DNA of 17,168 bases, taken from NCBI GenBank assembly GCA_002718135.1, contig PBDN01000001.1, forward strand, positions 1 through 17,168, written 5' to 3'. The notes beneath the pieces were generated by a model. The model did not search any database. It was given only the letters and a program-made list of their open reading frames with translations, and was not told the origin of the DNA. Numbering within the stretch: position 1 is the first letter of the stretch; each line of letters begins with the position of its first letter. This DNA is from Pelagibacteraceae bacterium. Lineage in GTDB: Bacteria > Pseudomonadota > Alphaproteobacteria > HIMB59 > GCA-002718135. Positions 1-7,147 of the stretch are shown here, piece by piece. The position numbers and the translations under genes are program-made.

Positions 1-150
1 AAATTTGCGCATATGTTTTACAAACCTGGGGCTGCAATACAAAAAAATTTAGCAGAGGCAGACGGATCAAGAGATAATTTGCCACCGCCAGCTGATGCAC
101 CTAAACAATTTGGTTTAGGTATTAAGAGAGAAGAACCAAAACATTATTAA
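1..150 (+). CDS. C-terminal end of an unidentified protein upstream of aprB
   Basis: Frame 1 is open from the window edge to a TAA at 148-150, giving the last 49 residues of a protein whose start lies outside the window. The tail is hydrophilic and proline-rich (a PPP run, then APKQFG) and ends in KREEPKHY. It lies 30 bases before aprB on the same strand, so it is probably in the same operon. In sulfur oxidisers the gene before aprBA is often sat (ATP sulfurylase) or aprM (a putative membrane anchor). The visible tail does not resemble the usual Sat C-terminus that I know, and it shows no transmembrane segment, so I leave it unnamed. Codon use and AT content match the neighbours. Confidence 0.75.
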   Translation, partial: KFAHMFYKPGAAIQKNLAEADGSRDNLPPPADAPKQFGLGIKREEPKHY

Positions 151-180
151 TATGTTAAAAAAAAAAGGAGAAAATTAAAA

Positions 181-651
181 ATGTCAACTTTTGTATATAT
201 GACTAGGTGTGATGGTTGCGGACATTGTGTAGACATTTGTCCCTCTGACATCATGCATATTGATGAAACTATTCGAAGAGCAAAAAACATAGAACCTAAT
301 TTTTGCTGGGAATGCTATTCTTGCGTAAAGGCTTGTCCAAATCATGCTATAGATGTTAGGGGTTATGCCGATTTTGCTCCAATGGGGCACAGTGTAAGAG
401 TTAGACGAGAAGAAGAAAAAGGTACAATTTCATGGAAAATAAAATTTAGGAACGGAACAGTTAAAGATTTTGTTTCTCCTATTACGACAAAACCTTGGGG
501 TAAGTTTATCCCCAAATTGTCTGAAGAAGAAAAGCCAAATCAAGGTGAAATCAATTCACAAACTTTATATTCAGAGCCTAAAGGTTTAAATACTGATAAA
601 GAATTGCCTACGATTAAGAAAGAGTCTTTTAAGAAAGGTGTTTATTATTAA
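181..651 (+). CDS. aprB: Adenylylsulfate reductase beta subunit (AprB)
   Basis: This is the iron-sulfur subunit of dissimilatory APS reductase (APS + 2e- = sulfite + AMP), a cytoplasmic enzyme that passes electrons between the FAD of AprA and an outside partner. Two [4Fe-4S] motifs are visible in the first third: C10-x2-C13-x2-C16-x3-C20-P and C42-x2-C45-x2-C48-x3-C52-P. W43 lies inside the second motif, in the region where AprB places a tryptophan near the electron path. The remaining ~100 residues form the AprB-specific tail that wraps the alpha subunit. At 156 residues the length is normal. The ATG is preceded by a strong AAGGAGA ribosome-binding site at 166-172. Its stop overlaps the aprA start (TAATG), so the two are translationally coupled. 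Presence of sulfite-producing organosulfur metabolism in the cell would favour the oxidative direction, which is inference. Confidence 0.96.
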   Translation: MSTFVYMTRCDGCGHCVDICPSDIMHIDETIRRAKNIEPNFCWECYSCVKACPNHAIDVRGYADFAPMGHSVRVRREEEKGTISWKIKFRNGTVKDFVSPITTKPWGKFIPKLSEEEKPNQGEINSQTLYSEPKGLNTDKELPTIKKESFKKGVYY

Positions 652-2510
652 TGTCAAAAATCAAAACATTTTATGAGGATTGTGACATTCTTGTTGTAGG
701 TGGTGGAATGGCAGGTACAGGTGCTACCTTTGAAGCAAGACACTGGGGTAGAGATCTTAAAATAGTTTGTGTGGAAAAAGCAAATATTGACAGAAGTGGT
801 GCAGTTGCTCAAGGTTTGTACGCAATTAATTGTTATATGGGAATGCAGTGGGGTGAAAATCAACCTGAAGATCATGTTCGATATGCACGGAATGATTTAA
901 TGGGTTTAGTTAGAGAAGATTTAGGCTACGATATGGCAAGACATGTTGACTCTACAGTTCATATGTTTGATGAATGGGGCCTTCCCATGATGCATAATAA
1001 AGAAACTGGAAGATATCAGCGTGAAGGAAAATGGCAGATAATGATCCATGGAGAGAGTTATAAACCTATTGTCGCTGAGGCAGCTAAAAAGTCTGCGGAT
1101 AAAATTTATAATAGAATAATGATTACCCATCTTTTGATGGATGAAAATAATGAAAATAGAGTTGGTGGCGCTGTAGGATTTAATATGCGTACCGGTAACT
1201 ATCATGTTTTTAGGGCTAAAGCAGTTATTGTTGCAGCAGGTGGAGCTTCTCATATTTTTAAACCTAGGGCTGTTGGGGAAGGTATGGGTCGTACTTGGTA
1301 TGCTCCATGGAGTAATGGATCTGCTTATGCACTGCCAATTGCTGTAGGTGCCAAAATGACTCAAATGGAAAATAGAATAGTATTGTGTAGATTTAAAGAT
1401 GGGTATGGTCCAGTAGGAGCATATTTTTTACACCTTAAAACATATACTCAAAATGCTAATGGAGAAAATTATGAAAAAAAATGGTATGAGCAAACAAAAA
1501 AATTGGTTGGAGAATATATAGATCATCACCCAACACCTACATGCTTAAGAAATCATGCTTTTATCCAAGAAGTTATGGCAGGTGGAGGTCCAATTCATAT
1601 GGTTACTAAAGAGGCTTTTCAAGACCCACATCTAGAAACAGTAGGTTGGGAAAATTTTCTTGGAATGACAGTTGGACAAGCAGTAGTTTGGGCATCTCAA
1701 AACATAGATCCAAAATATCAAAACCCTGAGTTAACTACTTCAGAACCTTATGTAATGGGTTCACATGCAACATGTTCGGGGGCTTGGGTAAGTGGTCCAG
1801 AAGATTTATCACCTCCTGAATACTTTTGGGGATATAATAGAATGACAACTGTTCAAGGACTTTTTGGTGCAGGCGATACTGTTGGTGGAAGTGCACACAA
1901 ATTTTCGTCCGGTTCTTTTACTGAAGGCCGTCTTGCAGCAAAAGCTGCGGTAAAATATATTCAAGAAGAAAAAGCAAATGATATAAAAGTTAGCGATGAA
2001 CAATGTAAGAATTTTCAAAAGATTATTTATAAACCGCTTGAAAATTATACAGTAGGAAGAAATGAAATTACTGCTGGCACAGTATCACCAAGTTATATAC
2101 TTCCTTTACAAGGCCTTCAACGACTTCAAAAAATTATGGATGAATACGTGGGTGGAATTTCATTTAATTATATGACAAATGAAAATACATTAAAAAAAGC
2201 TTTAGAGCTATTAGATTGGTTACAAGAAGATTTAGAAAATATAGGCGCCCAAGATTATCATCAACTTATGAGAGCTTGGGAATTAAAACACAGAACACTT
2301 ACATCTCAGTGTGTAACTGAACATACTTTATTTCGTAAAGAAACACGTTGGCCAGGTTATTACTATAGAGGAGATCATATGAAGCTTGATGATGAAAATT
2401 GGCACTGTTTGACTGTTTCAAGGCGTGATCCAAAAACAGGAAAATTTTCAATGGAGAAAAAACCGGTTTATCATATAATTGATGAAGAGAAGAAAAAGGT
2501 TGCTTCATAA
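651..2510 (+). CDS. aprA: Adenylylsulfate reductase alpha subunit (AprA)
   Basis: This is the FAD-containing catalytic subunit of APS reductase, interconverting APS and sulfite plus AMP. The N-terminus has the dinucleotide-binding glycine motif VVGGGMAGTG (residues 15-24). Strong family signatures follow: RFKDGYGPVGA (247-257), SHATCSGAWVSGPEDLSP (371-388), and GLFGAGDTVGGSAHKFSSGS near 403-422. R247 and H372 sit where the substrate-contacting arginine and histidine occur in characterised AprA; that equivalence is by motif only. At 619 residues it is full length. The start overlaps the aprB stop by one base. These signatures separate it from the related succinate dehydrogenase and fumarate reductase flavoproteins. 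No qmo genes lie within the window, so the electron acceptor is unresolved. The convergent TauE/SafE gene nearby suggests a role in disposing of sulfite rather than respiring sulfate. Confidence 0.97.
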   Translation: MSKIKTFYEDCDILVVGGGMAGTGATFEARHWGRDLKIVCVEKANIDRSGAVAQGLYAINCYMGMQWGENQPEDHVRYARNDLMGLVREDLGYDMARHVDSTVHMFDEWGLPMMHNKETGRYQREGKWQIMIHGESYKPIVAEAAKKSADKIYNRIMITHLLMDENNENRVGGAVGFNMRTGNYHVFRAKAVIVAAGGASHIFKPRAVGEGMGRTWYAPWSNGSAYALPIAVGAKMTQMENRIVLCRFKDGYGPVGAYFLHLKTYTQNANGENYEKKWYEQTKKLVGEYIDHHPTPTCLRNHAFIQEVMAGGGPIHMVTKEAFQDPHLETVGWENFLGMTVGQAVVWASQNIDPKYQNPELTTSEPYVMGSHATCSGAWVSGPEDLSPPEYFWGYNRMTTVQGLFGAGDTVGGSAHKFSSGSFTEGRLAAKAAVKYIQEEKANDIKVSDEQCKNFQKIIYKPLENYTVGRNEITAGTVSPSYILPLQGLQRLQKIMDEYVGGISFNYMTNENTLKKALELLDWLQEDLENIGAQDYHQLMRAWELKHRTLTSQCVTEHTLFRKETRWPGYYYRGDHMKLDDENWHCLTVSRRDPKTGKFSMEKKPVYHIIDEEKKKVAS

Positions 2511-2524
2511 TTCAAAAAACTGTG

Positions 2525-2875
2525 ATGGATTTAATTAAAAAGTCTGATGAAGCAATTCTAAAAATAGCAAATCCTATATGGGATAATTTAATTAATTGTT
2601 CCAATAAAAAAGATTACAGTGGCTTCACTAAAGATTTTTCATCACAGATGCTTTATGGAGCAAATGAAGTTGAATTAGGTAAACAATGGGCAAATAATGA
2701 ATTATTAAAAAATCTATCTACTAATAGAGAATTTTTAGGTTGTATAAGAAGAAACGATTATATTACTGTATTATTTAAACAAAAGAGTGACTCCCTTCCA
2801 GGTGATTTTTTGGGAAGATTAGTTATAGGCTTAGAAGGTGATCAAATAAAAGTATTTGGAGCTACAATTTTTTAA
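2525..2875 (+). CDS. Conserved-looking 116-residue protein of unknown function, linked to aprA
   Basis: I do not recognise this family with certainty. The small soluble protein starts 14 bases after aprA; a GTG directly precedes the chosen ATG (GTGATG at 2522-2527), and either could start it. No signal peptide, membrane segment or cysteine metal motif is visible. The N-terminal part looks helical (LIKKSDEAILKIANPIW), followed by a KDYSGFTKDFS segment and then strand-like stretches (YITVLFKQ, GRLVIGLEG, IKVFGATIF). Helices followed by a curved sheet resemble an NTF2/SnoaL-like cone fold, but this is a weak inference. Being co-directional and close to aprBA, it is probably cotranscribed and may assist or regulate APS reductase. 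The reading frame is clean with normal codon use, so it is very likely a real gene. Confidence 0.85.
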   Translation: MDLIKKSDEAILKIANPIWDNLINCSNKKDYSGFTKDFSSQMLYGANEVELGKQWANNELLKNLSTNREFLGCIRRNDYITVLFKQKSDSLPGDFLGRLVIGLEGDQIKVFGATIF

Positions 2876-2890
2876 GAATTAGTGAATAAA

Positions 2891-3808
2891 TTAAACTTTT
2901 CCAAAACTTAAAGAATAAAAATCTTTTGGTGTGAGTGTTAAGTCTAAAATTATTTTTATTGAAACTATGAACACAATTATAGCTAGAATTCCTCTAAGTT
3001 CTTCACCTCTTAATTTAGTCGCTAATTTTGCTCCTATTTGTGCACCAAATACACCCCCAATTATCATTAATGATGCTAAAACTACATCAACAGTTTGGTT
3101 TAAGTAAGATTGAAAAAATGTAGAATTTGCTGTTACAAAAATAATTTGAAACAAAGAAGTGCCAACAACAACATTTGTTGACATTCCCAAAATATACACC
3201 ATTGCTGGTATCATAATAAATCCACCCCCAACTCCCATCATTGCTGATAAAATTCCTACAAAAAAACCAATAAAAATTGGAGGTATGATACTTATGTATA
3301 ATTTTGATCGTCTAAATCTAAACTTAAATGGTAATCCATGTATCCACGAATGTTGATGTAGTTTTTGCCTTATTGAAGAGGTTGTTCTATACTTTCTATA
3401 AGTTTTTACACTTTCAAATAACATTGATAATCCTATCAAAGTTAAGAAAATAATAAATAATAATTGAATAACTATGTCTATTTGTCCATAATTTCTTAGT
3501 ACTTTAAACAGATTAACTCCGACAGTTGATCCCACTACACCTCCCGCTAAAAGAAAGAATCCCATTTTAAAATCAACATTGTTTCTTCTCCAATGTGCTA
3601 TTGCTCCTGAAATAGAGGATGCTAAAACATGTGGAGCTTCTGTTCCTACAGCAACTGCTGGTGGGATGCCTAAAAAAATTAGAAGAGGGGTCATTAAAAA
3701 TCCACCTCCCACTCCAAATAATCCTGATAAAATTCCGACAGAAATACCAATAAAAACAATTAAAAAAATATTAATATTCATTTCTGCTATAGGGAGATAA
3801 ATACTCAT
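2891..3808 (-). CDS. tauE: TauE/SafE-family anion exporter, likely sulfite
   Basis: This is a polytopic inner-membrane protein of the TauE/SafE (formerly DUF81) family, whose members export sulfite, sulfoacetate or related organosulfur anions. The family's internal duplication is clear: FGVGGGFLMTPLLIFLGIPP (residues 31-50) in the first half and MGVGGGFIMIPAMVYILGMS (191-210) in the second, each followed by a VGT motif. Hydrophobic segments occur throughout, separated by a basic cytoplasmic-looking loop at about 134-170. At 305 residues it is full length. It converges on the gene following aprA with only 15 bases between stops, and no terminator hairpin is evident there. A second possible start is M10 (ATG ending at 3781). 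Next to aprBA, the most economical reading is sulfite export acting as a relief valve; the substrate itself cannot be read from the sequence. Confidence 0.9.
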   Translation of the reverse strand: MSIYLPIAEMNINIFLIVFIGISVGILSGLFGVGGGFLMTPLLIFLGIPPAVAVGTEAPHVLASSISGAIAHWRRNNVDFKMGFFLLAGGVVGSTVGVNLFKVLRNYGQIDIVIQLLFIIFLTLIGLSMLFESVKTYRKYRTTSSIRQKLHQHSWIHGLPFKFRFRRSKLYISIIPPIFIGFFVGILSAMMGVGGGFIMIPAMVYILGMSTNVVVGTSLFQIIFVTANSTFFQSYLNQTVDVVLASLMIIGGVFGAQIGAKLATKLRGEELRGILAIIVFIVSIKIILDLTLTPKDFYSLSFGKV

Positions 3809-3921
3809 AATTATTACTAATTATATAATTTAACGATAAAAGTAAATTAATATGCAAAATTAGATTATCAACAAAAAAAAGATAATAAATACTTCCATAT
3901 TTCATTTGAATCCACTAACTA

Positions 3922-4019
3922 TAGATCTGAATATAGAGGACTCAATCAAGAGAATCCGATCTTAAGAAAGACTTAAGTAAGATACTCAAGATCTACCTCT
4001 CTTTAAATTTTTTGAGGAG
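3922..4019 (+). promoter_or_regulatory. Candidate structured 5' leader (possible riboswitch) of the NMT1-type ABC operon
   Basis: The 217-base gap before the transporter operon contains several complementary stretches. TAGATCT (3922-3928) can pair with AGATCTA (3989-3995) over 7 bp, enclosing two hairpins. One is GGACTC with GAG-AA-TCC (3938-3957), with a 2-base bulge and an AATCAA loop. The other is CTTAAG/CTTAAG (3961-3977), with an AAAGA loop; ATCTTA/TAAGAT (3959-3983) is an alternative. AGAGG (3935-3939) could also pair with CCTCT (3996-4000), which would compete with the first hairpin and cross the outer stem. The ribosome-binding site GAGGAG is at 4014-4019, and GAGG there could pair weakly with CCTC (3996-3999). 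I found no TPP core motifs (CTGAGA, ACCTGAT). Alternatively this could be a DNA operator built on palindromes. The rest of the gap, 3809-3921, is AT-rich with nothing clear in it. Confidence 0.35.
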
Positions 4020-4025
4020 TGACGA

Positions 4026-5036
4026 ATGAATCTTGAAGACTTAAGGAAAATTACAATTGTGATTATATTTGTGATTTTTCCTTACACAATAAATGCTGAA
4101 GATACCCAAAAGGTAATATTATCTACAAATTGGCTTGCACAAGCTGAACATGGTGGTTTTTATCAAGCTCTTGCTGAGGGTATTTATAAAAAATATAATT
4201 TAGATGTTGAAATAAGACAAGGTGGTCCTGGGATAAATACTAAAGCACTTTTAGTTGCAGGAAAAGTTGATTTTAATATAGGAGGAAGCGCAGGGGCTCT
4301 TAATTTCGTGAACGGTGAAGTTCCATTTAAAGCCGTTGCTGCTATTTTTCAAAAAGATCCACAAGTTTTAATTTCTCATCCCAATCAAGGAAATGACAAA
4401 ATTGAAAATTTTAAAGGAAAAAAAATTTTAATATCAAAATATAATCAAGTTACTTTTTGGCCATTTCTAAAAGCAAAATATGGATTTACAGATGATCAAA
4501 TAAAACCTTATAATTTTAGTTTACAACCATTTTTAGAAGATAAAACTTCAATACAACAGGGTTACCTTACTAGTGAGCCATATTCAATACTTAGTAAAGC
4601 GGGATTTCAGCCGGTTGTAAATTTACTAGCTGACAATGGATACATGCCATATGCTACTACTATTGAAACTTCAATTGAAAAAATTCAAAACAATCCTAAG
4701 CTGATTCAAAATTTCGTGGATGCTTCAATAGAAGGATGGTATTCTTACATTTATGGAAATCCAGAATTAGGAAATCAATTAATTAAAAAAGATAATCCTG
4801 AAATGTCTAATGATTTATTAAATTATGCAAGAGATGAAATGAAAAAAAGAGGGATAGTCTTCTCAGGGGATACTGAAAAAATGGGTATCGGGGCAATGAC
4901 TGATTCTAGGTGGAAATCTTTTTTTGAATTAATGAGAGACCAAGGTTTATATCCTGAAACGCTAGATTATAAAAAAGCCTATACTTTAAATTTTGTTAAT
5001 AATGATAAATGGATCGGTTATGAAAATAAATATTGA
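4026..5036 (+). CDS. NMT1/THI5-type ABC transporter substrate-binding protein
   Basis: This is the periplasmic binding protein of an ABC importer. Residues 1-24 form a signal peptide with a hydrophobic core (ITIVIIFVIF) and likely cleavage after INA-24. The mature N-terminus carries the family signature: LSTNWLAQAEHGGFYQALAEGIYKK (about 32-56) followed by a GGPGINTKALLVAGKVDFNIGG-like segment. This is typical of the NMT1/THI5-like group rather than of TauA or SsuA. At 336 residues it is full length. Known members bind thiamine-precursor pyrimidines, purine-related compounds or other small heterocycles, so the ligand here is open. Translation starts 6 bases after GAGGAG. The stop overlaps the next gene's ATG (TGATG), marking the start of a four-gene operon. 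The preceding leader may regulate it. Confidence 0.92.
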   Translation: MNLEDLRKITIVIIFVIFPYTINAEDTQKVILSTNWLAQAEHGGFYQALAEGIYKKYNLDVEIRQGGPGINTKALLVAGKVDFNIGGSAGALNFVNGEVPFKAVAAIFQKDPQVLISHPNQGNDKIENFKGKKILISKYNQVTFWPFLKAKYGFTDDQIKPYNFSLQPFLEDKTSIQQGYLTSEPYSILSKAGFQPVVNLLADNGYMPYATTIETSIEKIQNNPKLIQNFVDASIEGWYSYIYGNPELGNQLIKKDNPEMSNDLLNYARDEMKKRGIVFSGDTEKMGIGAMTDSRWKSFFELMRDQGLYPETLDYKKAYTLNFVNNDKWIGYENKY

Positions 5037-5851
5037 TGATAACAAACTTAAATAAAAACAATAAAAAAAATAAAAATATATTAGCAGAATTAGATCAAGT
5101 AACTAAGATTTTTACTAACGGTGAAGTTGTTTTAAAAAACTTAAATTTAAAAATATTTAAAAATGATTTTATTACTCTTTTAGGAAAGTCTGGATGTGGA
5201 AAAACAACCATATTAAAAATTTTATGTGGTCTTTTAAAAACAACAGAAGGTAAAGTTAATTGGCCTACATCAACTTTTAAAAATTCTGAAAAAAATCCCG
5301 CTAATTTAAGTGTTGTTTTTCAGGATCCAAATTTATTACCGTGGTTAAATGTATTTGATAATATTTTTTTACCGTTAAAGTTAAATAAGAAAAATAGAAA
5401 AAAAAATTATCAGACTGTTATGAACTTTATTGAATTAGTGGGACTAACTCATTTTAAAGATTATTTTCCCAGTCAATTGTCTGGTGGTATGAAAATGAGG
5501 GTTGCTATTGCAAGAGCACTAATAACTAAACCAAAAGTTATTTTAATGGATGAGCCATTTGGAGCATTAGATGAAATTACTCGTTTTAAGTTAAACAATG
5601 ATCTGTTGAATATTTATAAAAAATATAAGTTAACTATTATTTTTATTACTCATAGTATTTATGAGTCTGCTTATTTATCTAATAAAATTGCATTAATTTC
5701 AGATAGACCAGCTAGTATTAATGAAATAATTTATTTAGATAAAGATGAAGAAAAAAATGAGGATTATTATTTAAGTACAGATTATTTAAATAAATGCAAA
5801 AAAATTTCTAAAAAATTTAATTATTATAATGAGGTAGCTAATGAAGAATAA
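5036..5851 (+). CDS. ABC transporter ATPase (nitrate/sulfonate/thiamine-precursor type)
   Basis: This is the cytoplasmic ATPase that powers the importer formed with the flanking genes. All nucleotide-binding elements are present, numbered from the ATG at 5036: Walker A GKSGCGKTT (50-58), Q-loop Q96 in VVFQDPNLLPW, signature LSGGM (148-152), Walker B ILMDEP with D172-E173, D-loop GALDE, and H-loop H206. The order and wording match the SsuB/TauB/ThiZ group. At 271 residues it is typical, with a lysine/asparagine-rich N-terminal extension of about 15 residues. I chose the ATG that overlaps the previous stop (TGATG) over the TTG at 5033. It overlaps the permease gene by 11 bases. Confidence 0.94.
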   Translation: MITNLNKNNKKNKNILAELDQVTKIFTNGEVVLKNLNLKIFKNDFITLLGKSGCGKTTILKILCGLLKTTEGKVNWPTSTFKNSEKNPANLSVVFQDPNLLPWLNVFDNIFLPLKLNKKNRKKNYQTVMNFIELVGLTHFKDYFPSQLSGGMKMRVAIARALITKPKVILMDEPFGALDEITRFKLNNDLLNIYKKYKLTIIFITHSIYESAYLSNKIALISDRPASINEIIYLDKDEEKNEDYYLSTDYLNKCKKISKKFNYYNEVANEE

Positions 5852-6620
5852 AGTTTTTTTAGCCCCATCCCTTTTATTTATTATATTAATTTTTCTATGG
5901 GAAATTATTTTGATTATTAATGAAACTCCCCATTATATTATCCCAAAACCTTCGCTAGTATTTATAACTATAATTAATGAATGGAATAGTTTAATTTCAG
6001 CTATGTTAATAACTTTAAGTGTAACACTTTTAGCACTTTTGATGGCTGTGATATTAGGTTTTGCTATAGCTGTAATTATATCTCAATTTAAAATTTTTGA
6101 AATTAGCTTTATGCCTCTAACAGTCGTTCTTCAAGTAACACCTATAATTGCAATTGCTCCATTAATTATTATTCTAATTGATAATACATTTATAGCTGCA
6201 CTTATCTGTGCATGGTTAGTTGCTTTTTTTCCAATTTTATCAAATACCCTAGTGGGTTTGAAGAGTATTGACCATAGTTTAGTGGATTTATTTTTTTTGT
6301 ATAAAGCAAATAAATTTCAAAAGTTGTTATTTTTACAAATTCCTTCAGCTTTACCATTTTTTTTATCTGGATTAAAAATAAGTGCAGGCCTATCGTTAAT
6401 TGGAGCAATTGTTGCTGAGTTTGTAACAGGAATCGGCGGATCTTCATCGGGTCTTGCATATATAATAATTGAATCTAGTTATAGATTAGAAACTGCCAAA
6501 ATGTTTGCGGCTTTAATTTTAATTGCTTTAACAGGAATAATTATTTATGTGTTTATTCATCTTATTAGTAAAATAACTCTTAAAAATTGGCATGAAAGTG
6601 AAAAAATCAAGGAATTATGA
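5841..6620 (+). CDS. ABC transporter permease (SsuC/TauC/ThiX-like)
   Basis: This is the inner-membrane permease of the importer, with about six hydrophobic segments in 259 residues, normal for the BPD_transp_1 family. The coupling loop that docks on the ATPase is visible as LYKANKFQKLLFLQIPSALP, followed by FFLSGLKISAGLSLIGAIVAEF, the usual form in nitrate/sulfonate/thiamine-precursor permeases. The ATG lies inside the end of the ATPase gene and is preceded by GAGG at 5831-5834. The stop overlaps the next start (ATGA at 6617-6620). It is presumably the dedicated partner of the substrate-binding protein and ATPase just upstream, since the three are consecutive and coupled. Confidence 0.93.
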   Translation: MKNKVFLAPSLLFIILIFLWEIILIINETPHYIIPKPSLVFITIINEWNSLISAMLITLSVTLLALLMAVILGFAIAVIISQFKIFEISFMPLTVVLQVTPIIAIAPLIIILIDNTFIAALICAWLVAFFPILSNTLVGLKSIDHSLVDLFFLYKANKFQKLLFLQIPSALPFFLSGLKISAGLSLIGAIVAEFVTGIGGSSSGLAYIIIESSYRLETAKMFAALILIALTGIIIYVFIHLISKITLKNWHESEKIKEL

Positions 6621-7147
6621 AATATATATTAATCTCTGCAGTTAGTAAGGATGGTTACATTGCTAGATATCCAGGAGATCTACCTAATAAATGGACCTCT
6701 ACAGAGGAGCAAAATATTTTTAAAAAAGATATTAAATCTTGCTTTTGGTCAGTAATGGGAAGAAATACACATGAATTATCTTTTAATTTAAATAGGAAAA
6801 GGATTATTTTTACTAATTCAGTTAATAAATATAAAAAAATTAATAAAAATCATATTTATTTCAACCCCCAAAAAGGATCTCTTAAAAGTTTATTAAATAT
6901 AATTAAACCAAAACATAATTTATGCATATTAGGTGGCACAAAGGTAAATGATTATTTTTTGAAAAAAAAAATAATTGATGAATTTATTATAACAGAAGAG
7001 CCCATTGAATTCAAAAGTGGATTAAAACTATTTTCAAAACTAAAATGGAATGATTTACTAAACAATCATATTAAATTTGGTTTATTAAAAAAACAAAAAA
7101 TAATTAATAAAAGGGGTGCTATATATTTTCATTTTTTAAAAAAATAA
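6617..7147 (+). CDS. Dihydrofolate reductase / RibD C-terminal domain-like reductase
   Basis: This is a small cytoplasmic NAD(P)H-dependent reductase of the DHFR/RibD-C superfamily. Visible signatures are SKDGYIAR at the N-terminus (9-16), a WTSTEEQ segment (about 26-32), VMGRNTHE (about 47-54) where the family has its nucleotide-binding MGRxT motif, and ILGGTKVNDYFLKKKIIDEFIITEEP in the C-terminal half (GG for cofactor binding, then the DE(x)3T strand). At 176 residues it is a stand-alone domain without the RibD deaminase half. The start overlaps the permease stop by 4 bases, so it is coupled to the transporter. The 3' end overlaps mobA on the other strand by 19 bases. The substrate is unknown; family members reduce pterins or ribosylamino-pyrimidines, so it may act on what the transporter brings in. 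This is inference. Confidence 0.85.
   Translation: MKYILISAVSKDGYIARYPGDLPNKWTSTEEQNIFKKDIKSCFWSVMGRNTHELSFNLNRKRIIFTNSVNKYKKINKNHIYFNPQKGSLKSLLNIIKPKHNLCILGGTKVNDYFLKKKIIDEFIITEEPIEFKSGLKLFSKLKWNDLLNNHIKFGLLKKQKIINKRGAIYFHFLKK

Noticed and set aside
921..1364. 147-codon open frame on the - strand inside aprA
   Set aside because: It is antisense to a strongly conserved part of aprA, its product is rich in Ser/Thr/Cys/His with no recognisable domain, and no ribosome-binding site precedes it.
651..2510. Succinate dehydrogenase or fumarate reductase flavoprotein
   Set aside because: The RFKDGYGPVGA and SHATCSGAWVSGPEDLSP signatures and the preceding AprB are specific to APS reductase.
3809..4025. 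TPP riboswitch upstream of the THI5-like transporter
   Set aside because: The conserved CTGAGA and ACCTGAT core segments are absent, so the expected thiamine control is not supported.
4026..6620. Taurine or alkanesulfonate importer (tauABC/ssuABC), suggested by nearby sulfur genes
   Set aside because: The binding protein has the NMT1/THI5 signature WLAQAEHGGFYQA rather than TauA/SsuA features; the ATPase and permease do not distinguish these groups.
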